A program made the translations under genes and the position numbers. Positions 25,442 through 35,831 of a DNA stretch of 64,000 nucleotides are shown piece after piece. Origin of the DNA: Anaeramoeba flamelloides (taxonomy: Eukaryota > Metamonada > Anaeramoebidae); NCBI GenBank assembly GCA_027625915.1, contig JANTQA010000023.1:2542001-2606000 (forward strand), written 5' to 3'. Within the stretch, counting starts at the first letter, position 1. Each line of letters begins with the position of its first letter. Below the pieces are notes generated by a model, which saw only the letters and a list, made by a program, of their open reading frames with translations, was not told the DNA's origin and ran no database searches.

Positions 25442-25987
25442 TGCCCCATTCCAAAAATTTGGACATACAAAATCAAAAATAGGCAAAATAAAAACCCAAT
25501 TTATTGTATTTTTCCAAACCTAATATAAAACCACATTTAAGTTACACAGTATTAATGTTTTTATAAGTAATCATTTTTATTCAAATATAAGAAAAAAATA
25601 TAAAACGAAAAAAATATAAAACGAAAAAAAAGTTATTTGATGTGTACAAAATAATGAAACGGGCTGAGTAAAAAATGTATTGGTAAATTTGTTGAAATTT
25701 CACTAACAATTATTGATCGAATAAATGATAAGATAACATCGACAATTTTTATGTGGTTTTCCAATTAAAAAAACTCAACACTGTCCTTCTATCAATCAAC
25801 CAAAACAATAGACAGATCTAACGAAACAGATTATGTAACTGGAAAAAAGGAAATGAAAAGAAAATAGAAAATACACAAAAAATGAAAATAGTTTGTAAAA
25901 TCAAAATTATTTACAAATTGAATATAAAGTGTAGTAGTGATATTCTTTCAACTGTTTAAACTGTGTCCAAATTTTTGGAATTTAGTT
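25442..25987 (-). mobile_element. MITE, family 1, copy B (546 bp)
   Basis: Inverted relative to copy A. TTCCAAAAATTTGGACA stands 9 bases inside the left end and its complement at the right end. TA flanks lie at 25440-25441 and 25988-25989, the same distance from the core as in copy A. The interior shares recognisable blocks with copy A but has drifted, so both copies are probably old. It lies about 570 bases past the MMS19 stop. Confidence 0.8.
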
Positions 25988-26578
25988 TAGATAGATGGAA
26001 TTAATTAATATTTGTCTAAAAAAAAAATTTTTTTTTAATAATAAATCCTTCGAAATAATATAATATAATTGTTTGAAACAATACAAAACCATTTTGAGTT
26101 AAAATCATTTACCTTTAATCGACTAAATTACTTTTGTATATCGCGTAGATAAGGTAAATATCAAAAATGTTGATTTTTGACAAGATAAATTTGTGTTTGA
26201 ATTTTTTTTTTTTTTTTTTTTTTTGCAAGTTGACCAATTCTTGTAACTCAAAATTCCGGTTCAATTCAAAAGCTTTGAGTTATAAATTGTGTTCAGATAT
26301 CAACTCTGTGGATTATATCGGAAGATTGATACATTTCTTTTTTTTTTTTTTTTTTTCATTGGGTTTTGATAATTCCACTATGTACAATTGGAATAAATTC
26401 AAATCAAAGTTGAATCTTTGAATTTTGGATCTTTAAACCATTTTTAAATCTTAAAATGATGATGTTGTTAACTTTTGTTTTGAATCATAAACTATTTAAG
26501 ATGGATCATCCAAATATATCAAATAGTAAAACTTAAAAATAGATAAAAAATTATGTAAACTCCATTTCAAAATTTTTA

Positions 26579-27112
26579 ACACACCAAAATTCAATTTCTG
26601 AAAAAAAAAAAAATCTATAGAATCAATTCTTGGAGAAAGACCAAATTATAACCATTCACTAATTGAAATGTTAATAATTGTTTTTAAATTAGAATACTCG
26701 GAAAACTTAGAATAAATAATTAGTTAGTACTAATAAATCAATAAATACTTTGTTAAAACTTTTGGAGAAGAGTTAAAAATAAATGCATTGGTAAATATCT
26801 GTAAATAATATTAGGAAAATTGATAAATCAAATGATTAAATTCTATCAATTAATTATATTAGGGTTATTCTGTTTTGAACAACTTGGCTTTAAACTTTTT
26901 CATTGAAATAAATTTTGATTAACCATAATAGGTTCTGTAATATAGAAAATAAAATGAAAAAAAAAAAACGAAAAGGGTGAAAAAATGATTTATCAATTAT
27001 TCAAAAATCAAAATTATTTTTAATTTGAATGAAATTGTATTATTGTGATTGTTTGTACTGTTTTAATTTTGTGGAAAATTTTTAATTTTGTGGAAAATTT
27101 TTAATTTTAGTT
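26579..27112 (+). mobile_element. MITE, family 1b, copy G (534 bp)
   Basis: Left end ACACACCAAAATTCAATTT and right end the complement of AACTAAAATTAAAAATTTT, with TA at 26577-26578 and 27113-27114. It matches copy H (55050-55561) along its length, for example TGAAATTGTATTATTGTGAT near the right end. The AACT start and several inner blocks suggest a distant relation to family 1. The right end carries a short duplication of TTTTGTGGAAAATTTTTAA. Confidence 0.75.
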
Positions 27113-28164
27113 TATAGTGGCTGAATGGTTAAAATGGTTTCTTTATCTCAAAAATTATTATTTATTAAAAAGATAGGTGGAATATCAATTGTTAAAATAT
27201 GAATTATGGATTTTTTATTACCAAATTTGTACTGAAATTAGGTCAACAGGAAGGATTTTTGATAATAAAATTCATTTTACAAAGAACTTAAATATTCTCA
27301 ATTTTTCTACCTGTTAGTAGGAATCTTGAAGATCCTTTTTTTTTATGATTGAATTCTCAAAAAAAAAAAAAAACGGAAAAGAAAAGGATCAAAAAAAAAA
27401 AAGTCAAAAAAAATAAGAAAACAAAAACTAAGAAAAAGTAAAAGAAAAGAAAAGAAAAAACAAGGAAAATTTTATGAAAGCAGTAAAAAATGATTCAAAA
27501 AAAATTGGAACTTTATTTACATAAGAATATAGGGATAAAACTACAAAAATAATTCCAGTAACATTATAAACAGTATCAGAATTTTTGAAAATTTTGTTTA
27601 TTTAATCAATTTTAAATGTTATAAAGAAATGAGAGAATTAAAAAGGTAATAGTTTTAGAAAAATGTGTATACTAAAATATTTGAGAAACTATATAAAAAA
27701 GATAAATTGGACAGTTTGAAGTGTAACGTATAAAAATTTTAGGTAGTAAATTTTGAAAATCTCTGTATCAAAAAAAATATATATATTTTGTTTTCAAAAT
27801 TTGTGAATTATTCAATCATAATCGATTCCTTATTTCATTTCCTAATAGTTTTTTATATATTGAATTAAACAATTAGTTTTTATCTCTATTGTGAAAACAA
27901 AAAAATGTATTAAAAAGTAACCCTCTGAACAATTTTGTTCAAAAAAAAAAAACTATTATAAAATTAAAAAAAATTATAATCATATTTTATATTCATAATA
28001 ATGTATTTGTTTAATAAAATTCTAATAAAAAGTTATAAATAGATAACTTAAATTGATAATTATTAAAAAAAAAAAAAATATCAATAAATTTTATAATGTT
28101 ATTAATAATTTTTTCAATAAATACTACTTGGAAAAAATTTTTATTTTTCTTAATTTTCAATTAT

Positions 28165-30417
28165 TTATAACAAATTTGAAATATAAGTTCCTATTTCCGA
28201 TTTCAAATGCAAACCATAATATTCTATAGCATCAAAAAGCTCTTGGGCTATTTCTAAAGATTTTATATGTGAAGTATCATTGGTGTATAAAAACTGAATT
28301 AAATCTTTCACTGATTGGAAAGTTTTTTTTGAATAATCGTTCACTGAAGCGAGGTTTTTATCGACGTAATTAAACATCCCACGATAAAGCTCGCTTCTCA
28401 TTATTAATAGCCATTTGTGTACATATATTTTTTCGTTATTTACTAGTATTGTAAAATCGGAAGTGTTTTGATCCTGGAAGAGTTTCCCAATATCTTTTGC
28501 CACAAGATTGGGGTCGTTAATGGATAAATTATTTTGAAAAAAGTCACATTTTTGGTAGTGATGCATACTTTTATTATGGTGGAATATTTTTTTCGAAATG
28601 CGATCTAATTCTAAACAGTCGCGCTTGGTTAAATTTGCAAAATCAAGTTTGCCCGTATAGCACCAGAGCACTATATTGTCAATGATCTTTTTTCTTCTGC
28701 CATTTAAAACGCTTTGTATCTTTTTGGGATGGGTACCTCGAAAACGAGTCGATAGCAAGGATGAGTGTGCTTCAATTTTGACGTTTTCTTTTGAAATTAC
28801 AGACCAATCACACAATAGCCTATTTGAATATAAATTTTTCAGATCTTGTTCTAATGTTGTTTGTTTAATTTTAAATTTCCAGACGTCCATCAAGTATTCC
28901 TCTTGATAGCCGCCAATATAGTAAATGGAATTGTCAACAAGCGTAATTTTTCCCCGGATTCTTCCGCTAAAGGTATTGCTTTTTTCGTTATTCATATCAC
29001 TGAAGGGGATTTCTTCCCAAGTCTTTGTCGGGAAATCATAAATCCAAAAATCATCATAAAATTGAGAAGTGTCAAAATGATAGCCACTGATAACCACCAT
29101 TTTGTTTTCCCAGATAGCTGCGCAGTGGCCCATTCTTTCACCTGGCCATTTGTTTCGATTCCCAAAGGATGGATAGTCATTGCACTCATCTGAAGATTTC
29201 TCATTATCGTGATCAGTGGCTCGGCCTCTAAAAAGAAGGCTGCCTCCGCCCCTTTCTCGCCTTTGATTACTACCTCTGCTGTTACAGCCACTGTTACAGA
29301 GGCTGTTGCTATCGCTATTGCTATAGTTGTTACTGTAACTGTCGCTATAGCTACTAATGTAATTATCCGTCCAACTATCACACAAATAATTGTCAACTTG
29401 CGTTTCGAATTCTTGATCTGTTTTTTTTACTTTTCCGTTTTTTTCCTTGTTTTTTTTCTTCTTCTTGAATACTTTTTTGGAAATGCTTTTTGTTTGGCAA
29501 CTAAGATTTGTTCTTAAATCAGTACCATTATTTGTTTCCTTTTTAAAATATTTTATCCATGTATTGGGATTTAGTGATCGAAAAAATGGATTTGATTTTA
29601 ATTTTTGATCTTTTTTTGGAGAAGAAGAAGAAGAAGAAGAAGAAGTGGAAGTGGAAGAGGAGTCTTTTCCAATTTTTTTCCATTTCTTTTTGTCAACAGA
29701 GAAAACCCAAATATCGTTTAAAAAAGCTTCGTCGTTCTGTGATCCACCAAAAGATATCAATTTATTTTGGTAACAACATAGACTTTGGGAAGAAACATAA
29801 TTTTGAAACCCGCTTTTGTCGATTGGCACTATAAGATCCCATTTCCTTTTCAAATAGTCATAAACAGCCACCGAATTTGGTGGCCGTTCAAGGATCACGT
29901 TGTCGTTTTTTAAATTGCGAACCTCCGTTTTTTTTTTTTCTTCAGACTCATTCTGATCAGCAAAGTTCTCGGAATTTTCAATTTCTTCGCCACCAACAAC
30001 CCACAACTTCCCATTCATCCAAACTGCAGAGTGATCAACAAAAAGGAAGGGTGGCTTTTCTAATTGCTCCCATTTTTGATCACTTAGATCATATACAAAT
30101 AACGTTTGCAAATAGTCATGGTTCTCGTCGATCCCCCCAAGTAAAAATGCCTTCCCCAGCTCCGGAGACAGAGTAAATGAGCAAGCCGAGCAGCGGGGTG
30201 CCACAGCGCCTCTTGTGTTGATCATTTCCCAATGGCTTGTCTTGGGGTTAAAGGTAAATAAGGTGTTTGTTCTGCACTCTTCTTGAACCCTCCCGCCAAA
30301 CATATAAATTAAGTTTTTGTATGTAAACAGGCAATGGTTCGACCGTGGACTTGGTTTGTTTGTCTTGGGTATTACTTTGTTTAGGAATTTACTTTTTATT
30401 TTTCGTTTGAAAGCCAT
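28165..30417 (-). CDS. Kelch-repeat protein with two C-terminal BTB regions (LZTR1-like)
   Basis: Single-exon frame of 750 residues. Six kelch motifs can be seen: MFGGRVQEECRTNTLFTFNP, FLLGGIDENHDYL, LWVVGGEE, ISFGGSQNDEAFLNDIWVF, ISGYHFDTSQFYDDFWIY and YYIGGYQEEYLMDVWKF, each with the GG...W pattern of a beta-propeller blade. A Ser/Asn/Lys-rich stretch (about residues 255-415) is inserted between blades four and five. After the propeller come two BTB-like units, a degenerate one (about 530-610, IEAHSSLLSTRF, then LWCYTGKL) and a clearer one (about 650-745, SDFTILVNNEKIYVHKWLL, then LIQFLYTND). Kelch plus tandem BTB is the layout of LZTR1, a CUL3 substrate adaptor that acts on Ras-family GTPases. 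A CUL3 adaptor role is inferred from architecture only; the target is unknown. Confidence 0.85.
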   Translation of the reverse strand: MAFKRKIKSKFLNKVIPKTNKPSPRSNHCLFTYKNLIYMFGGRVQEECRTNTLFTFNPKTSHWEMINTRGAVAPRCSACSFTLSPELGKAFLLGGIDENHDYLQTLFVYDLSDQKWEQLEKPPFLFVDHSAVWMNGKLWVVGGEEIENSENFADQNESEEKKKTEVRNLKNDNVILERPPNSVAVYDYLKRKWDLIVPIDKSGFQNYVSSQSLCCYQNKLISFGGSQNDEAFLNDIWVFSVDKKKWKKIGKDSSSTSTSSSSSSSSPKKDQKLKSNPFFRSLNPNTWIKYFKKETNNGTDLRTNLSCQTKSISKKVFKKKKKNKEKNGKVKKTDQEFETQVDNYLCDSWTDNYISSYSDSYSNNYSNSDSNSLCNSGCNSRGSNQRRERGGGSLLFRGRATDHDNEKSSDECNDYPSFGNRNKWPGERMGHCAAIWENKMVVISGYHFDTSQFYDDFWIYDFPTKTWEEIPFSDMNNEKSNTFSGRIRGKITLVDNSIYYIGGYQEEYLMDVWKFKIKQTTLEQDLKNLYSNRLLCDWSVISKENVKIEAHSSLLSTRFRGTHPKKIQSVLNGRRKKIIDNIVLWCYTGKLDFANLTKRDCLELDRISKKIFHHNKSMHHYQKCDFFQNNLSINDPNLVAKDIGKLFQDQNTSDFTILVNNEKIYVHKWLLIMRSELYRGMFNYVDKNLASVNDYSKKTFQSVKDLIQFLYTNDTSHIKSLEIAQELFDAIEYYGLHLKSEIGTYISNLL

Positions 30418-33400
30418 CTGCGTTCAGATTTTAGTTTTTGAATAATCCGAAAAAGAAACTTGTCTTTTTTTGTGGAAAAATAAAATGCAAAATGTAAAAG
30501 GAATTTGTGACTTTTGGTATTTTTGAATTTGTTTCTTCCTAAATTAACCTTTTTACGATTTGTACTCAGTTTAATGTTCTTTCCTTATACTAAATATTTC
30601 AAATAATATTCAAAAATTTTTACATTTTTTCACAAATTTTTTCAAAGGTAGGAAATATTATTCTATATTTTTGATCTACTTTTCTAGCATGAAATATTTC
30701 TAATTAATAAAAAGAAGAGATTGGTTGGATTATAATTCTGTTGATGAGAAAAATGTTTTCGAAAAAATATTTTTCACATTTTGTTAAGAATAGAACAGTA
30801 GAAAAGAGTCTGCTGTGTTCTGGAAACAAATTTATTGAGATTATTTTGTCATCTTTTTTTTTTTACAGAAAAATGTAACTTGATAATTATTTGCCTGAAT
30901 ATTAAATGTCTTTCAAACAAAGCAAAATAAAAATTCCTCTTTTTTTCCTCACAATTAATAAGAATAAACTGAAAACTTCACCTTGTTTTAGTGAATTCTA
31001 ATCATTATTTCCTTTTTATGTTTAAATTTGAAAACAAGAAAAAAGTATTTCTGATCACTTGACTTTGTTTACCATGCAGTTCTATCCAAATCAAAAAAAT
31101 TACAATTTAATCAGAAAGTTCAAGAAGCTAAGGTTGATTAAAACTCTAAAATTTACATAACCCAAATACATTTTGGGTTTTTTTTTGCATCAATTCGAAA
31201 AACAAAAATATTCAGAACTTCAAATCAGAATTTGAATCTTTATATTGGAAAAGTACAATATTGCCAAAAGATTCAAGATCGTTATTAAAAGTTTTTAGTT
31301 TCCATTTCAACCAACTAAAGTTTCCTGATCTAGCTATTTTAGGTAACAAATCTTGTATTTTGAAAACAAAATATTTTTTCAAAAAATACTTACGCTCTGC
31401 TCTGATCAACAATCAAAAATTTTTGTAATTGGGATTTAACTTGTCAAAATGTGCTTTTTTGGGTAAAATTCTTTCTTTGAGTTGAAAAAAAAAATACCTT
31501 TTGTGACTGGTTTCCTGTAAAACTTATTCAAATGAAAATCTTGATTATTAAAATGAATGGTACATATCTTCAATCAAAATAATGAGAACAAGGAAGTGTA
31601 AGGGAACTCTTTTTAATTTTCGAGAATTTCAAACTTTGTAATTGCAATAATTTATTTTTTATAAAGGTATAAAATCTTTTTTTACAAAACCAAATCCTGA
31701 ATTAGTTATTCCTAACTGAATTCTAATCCAATTTCTAATTAACAAAGCAATTTAAGTGTTGAATAGTATTTTTCAGAATCCTTTAAGAATTACTTTAACA
31801 ATAAATTATCTTCATTTTTGAACTTTGTAAAATCAGTTAATCATTTTAACAATTATCTTTTTTCTTTTTTCATTTTTCTTTTTCGTTTATTGATTTGAAT
31901 TAGTCTTGAATGAAAGAGATCATATTTTTTCCCCAAAAAAAAAACGTCCCAATCAACCCCAAATGATATTTGTTAACTCTTCAAAAATAAAATAAAAAAC
32001 TAAAAGTGAATTGATTTTGTTTTAATATCAACAAAGCTCAACATTGTTTTTTAATTGCGAACCTTGATAAAAATGAAAAGTCAAATCAATTAAAAGATGG
32101 AATAAATACACTCCAAAGGGTAATTTATTAGATTATTATAAAAAGAAAAAGTACCATGTATATCTTTATTCTTTTATTTAAAGTGTGAAAGTGTTTTTTT
32201 CTTCGAGATTTTAAAAATTATTGATTTTTTTGACAAATTTCGAATATGGGAAAAATCAAAGAGAAACTCCGTACAGAGGTGTAGTATAATAATATTGATA
32301 TTTTTTCTCAACTAAATGAAGAAAAATAATTGTTTTAAAAATTACAAAAAAAAAAATATTCATTTATATTTTCATTGGTAATGGACCAGTAACGATATAT
32401 AGTGCATATATATAAACAATTCTATATTATCATTAGTACCAGAAATAACAAGATTGTCTTTTAGATGTTTTTTGTTTTCTTTTCTGGTTCCTATTATTAG
32501 AAAAAGAATGGGTCATACAGAGTTTAGAAATAATTATTTTCAAAGGGAATTTTTATTATAAAAAATTATATCGGAGTCTAAAATAAAAAAATGACTTATT
32601 TATATTTTTCAAGATTGTAAATTTTCTTCTTAATTTACTGGTTTCATTATTTCTTTGAGAAAATTTAAATAATTTTTTTTTTAATTATTATTTTTCTAAA
32701 GATTGTTTTTACACTAAAAACTCTTTTGTTTTAATAATTAGAAAACACCATTATTCCCTGGAATAATACAGGGTGCTTTTTACTCGCTTTACTTACCTTT
32801 AAAATGTGTTAAATAATTTATTTATCAAATTTATTTTAATATCATATAGATAATTTATTTCTTCTGTTGATTTCTACTAGTAATAAATCAATATTTTCAA
32901 TTAAAAATGGATGTTCTAAAAAAAATTGATAAATGAAAAAAAAATATTAAACTTGAAAATAATATATTTTTTTACGAATCCAGAAAATAATAAATATTTT
33001 GTGGATAATAAAATTGATAGTTTTTTCAATGATAGCAATATTATTTACATTATTTTGTTCTCAAATTGTGACGGATTAACGTTTTTGTTTTTTTTAATTT
33101 TTTTTTTTTTTGAAAATTGAGGCATATAACATATACAATAAACCATTTTTGGGCCAAGTTGGTCGATTCATAGTTATTTAAATCACATTTGCCTAAAGAG
33201 TATGAATTTATATTATAATAAAAAATTAATTTGATAAATTTCAACATTAAAATTATTCTTGTTTTTTTCTCATTTTGCTTTTTTTTTTTTTTTTTTTCGA
33301 TTTTTCTTTTCGAACCGAATTCATTTGCTATTTTTTTTATAACAAGAAAAGTAGTGATTTCGTAAAAAAAAAGTGTTATTTTACCGTTATTGAAACAGTA

Positions 33401-35222
33401 AAAATGATTGTATAGAAATAATATTTATTTTATTTGGTACTCTGATTGGAGATCAATTTAGATATTGTTGTTTTTCTCAAGAGATGCATGAAGAATATGG
33501 GGTTTTCTATTTTTAAGAAAATTTATTGATTTTTATTTTTATACCAAACGGGGGTATCGACTATTTTTTGATATGTAGTATTCTTATTAGTTATTATTTG
33601 TTCTTCAATTGTGTGTTATAAAAAATAATTGGCATTTGAAAAAAAAATGCTGGGGATTTTTAAATGAAACGAGGTTTATTATCTGAGTGGGTATTTTCGG
33701 TGGAAAATAAGTTTTAAATAAACGAATTGGGTAATATTGGAAAATTCAATTAATATTTGATATTATTTTTTCAATTTTTTATTAACCATGCAATTCATTA
33801 AAAATAATATCCATTGTCTTCATTAGGTTTATTTTTTTTCACAAATTTTACTATTATCTAAAATTTAATTTAATTTTTTTTTATAAATTTATGGTCAATT
33901 AATTTATTGGTTAAAGAACTTTTTATTGATTCAAGCTCAAAGTTATATAGTATTATTTAAATTATTTTTGTAATAGTTTTTTTAAATTATTTTCTATTAA
34001 TTGAATTGAATTTTTCGAAAATTATCCCTAGAAAAGATTCAATATAACCACAACTAGGAATTCTATTTTTCACAAATTCAATATTTCTTAAAATTTTATT
34101 ATATAAAAAAAAAAAAAAAAAAATTTCACATTAATAACTATTTTTAATTTATTTAGATTTTTTTTTTTTTTCTTAAAATTAAAAAAATAATTCATTGGTT
34201 ATTAATAATAAACCAATATATTCTATTTTCAATTACTTGTTACAATATTAAATTTTCTAATTTGAAAAAATAGAATGAAAAAATCTTTAAAAAAAATGTA
34301 AAAATATATATATCGTATTTTTACTCCCTAGACAAAATAAAAATAAAAAATGTAATTTCAAAACTTATTTAATATGAACTCTAATAGCTTTTTATTATAA
34401 TTAAAATCCCAATTAAAGACACATAACAATATATATATATATATCAATATCACTTTAAATCTTTTATTTTAAACTTGAGAAAATATAGGTTAATGCTGGT
34501 TTCTTAGGGAAATAAAAATTTAAAAACTTTAAAATAAAAAAAAAAACAATTAAAAAATAAAGTGAATCGTAAAAAGAAATTTTTAGTTTTACAATAATTG
34601 TTTTTTTATTGTTTTCATAAAGAAGATTATTAAATCTTTTATTACTGTTTGTTTCAAAATAAATTGAATAAAATTTTCATTCAGCTTTCGCAAAAAAGGG
34701 TTTTAAAATTCTGTAAAATTTCAATATTTTCATTCTTAACACCAGTTTAAAATTAATTTCCCTTTTAGAATTGGAATTTTGATGATTTATTATAATTCTT
34801 TAGATATGGGATTTTTTTGGAAAGCTGAATGAAACTTTTGATCTTTTTATTTTATTATTAACAGTAGTCCACAAACTTGAAATTTTCTTTAGTTCTTTAT
34901 CAAAGAATTTAAAAAATCTTGTAAAAATAAAAAATTTGAAAATTATATAACAACCAAAAAATATTTTTCAGTAGAACAATACAATTTTTTTTTTTCCAAA
35001 AAAATAATAATGATTTTCCTTAATAGTGACTTCTCTGTTTGTAGTCCCTCCTTTGTGTTCACAAACAATTAAAAAAAAAAATCTAAATAAAAATCTGAAA
35101 AATGTCTAAAAAAAAAAAGAGATTTTATTACAAGACCATTTTGATCCGTCAATGATCATTTTGATTTAGAAAACCTAATTCAAACTTAAAGATATTAAAA
35201 TGGACCAATAAATGTAGTATAT
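30418..35222. other. Intergenic region with one small MITE
   Basis: A/T-rich with no supported gene. It contains transposon copy F (34645-34864), a perfect 8-base inverted repeat around a 2-base spacer at about 32750-32767 (ATTATTCC, CT, GGAATAAT), and many homopolymer runs. The open frames near 31212, 32926 and 33050 are short and low in complexity. Confidence 0.65.
34645..34864. mobile_element. MITE, family 3, copy F (220 bp)
   Basis: The ends begin CTGTTTGTTTCAAAATAAAT and, from the right, CTGTTAATAATAAAATAAA, and the AAGTTTCATTCAGCTTTC block recurs at both ends. TA lies at 34643-34644 and 34865-34866. It is the partner of copy E and lies about 360 bases past the stop of the histone gene. 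It has no coding capacity. Confidence 0.75.
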
Positions 35223-35831
35223 TTATTTCGCAATATCTTTTAATCCACGGATCCTTCTGGTAAGGTGCAAGTCCCTGTCCATGATGGTTACTCTTCGTCC
35301 ATGGATCGCACATAAGTTTACATCATTTAAAAGTTCAATGATATAATTTTCTGCGGCTTCCTGTAGGCATATGATTGCACTTGCTCTCCATTTTAATGGA
35401 TCCTTTGATCTTGAAATGGATTCTTCTCCAATTGCTCTGCAAAGGCGTGCAAAAGGAAGTTTTCTCATCAGCAAATGATAAGATTGTTGGAGCTCCATGA
35501 TTTCAAGTAGTGCCCTTTCGCCATTTTTATATCTTCGAACTCGCCTTGGTTTGACAATTGAGCTGAGTAAATATTTTTTCCCCGTAGATGGTGTTGCCTT
35601 CAGTCCCTTTCTTCCCTTTAACCCCTTCCTTCCTTTTTGTCCTTTACGAAGAGGTGTAGTGAGCCCTTTCGATTTCTTTCTTCCCTTTTGATCTCTTTTG
35701 GTCCTTCTCTTTGGTGAAGATCCTGATGTGGTGGTGGTGGTTGTACTTTCGTTCCCGCTGGAATCACTGCTCGTTGTACTTGAAGATTTACTTGAATACT
35801 TCTTCTTTTTTGATTTTTTGCTCCTTGTCAT
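35223..35831 (-). CDS. cenH3: Divergent histone H3, candidate centromeric cenH3 (CENP-A)
   Basis: Single-exon frame of 202 residues. The last 100 residues are an H3 histone fold: LLMRKLPFARLCRAI (end of alpha-N into alpha-1), CLQEAAENYI (alpha-2), NLCAIHGRRVTIMDRDLHL and RRIRGL (alpha-3). Several marks fit centromeric H3 rather than core H3. Loop 1 is four residues longer than in H3 (from PFARL to LQEA). Tryptophan replaces the core-H3 phenylalanine at the end of loop 1 (KWRASA). LQEAAE replaces LQEASE. Valine replaces the loop-facing threonine of EDTNL (here NDVNL). The end is RRIRGL, as in CENP-A. The long N-terminal tail has a Ser/Thr-rich part (about 12-42) and KGRKGLKGRKGLK repeats, with none of the conserved ARTKQ/K9/K27 sites. 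Such tails vary freely in cenH3. The start ATG (35831-35829) is the first in frame. An unusual non-centromeric H3 variant is the alternative. Confidence 0.85.
   Translation of the reverse strand: MTRSKKSKKKKYSSKSSSTTSSDSSGNESTTTTTTSGSSPKRRTKRDQKGRKKSKGLTTPLRKGQKGRKGLKGRKGLKATPSTGKKYLLSSIVKPRRVRRYKNGERALLEIMELQQSYHLLMRKLPFARLCRAIGEESISRSKDPLKWRASAIICLQEAAENYIIELLNDVNLCAIHGRRVTIMDRDLHLTRRIRGLKDIAK

Larger units (their letters stand above)
24871..28164. other. Intergenic region with two MITE copies
   Basis: The 3' flank of MMS19 is T-rich and is followed by a poly-A run of about 24 near 25120-25145. Transposon copies lie at 25442-25987 and 26579-27112. A purine-rich A/G tract covers 27360-27470. 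The frame near 26167 codes only for phenylalanine-rich low-complexity sequence. No gene is seen. Confidence 0.65.

Noticed and set aside
27360-27470. Purine-rich tract as a regulatory or structural element
   Set aside because: It is one of many simple A/G-rich tracts in the window, with no repeated unit or conserved neighbour to support a function.
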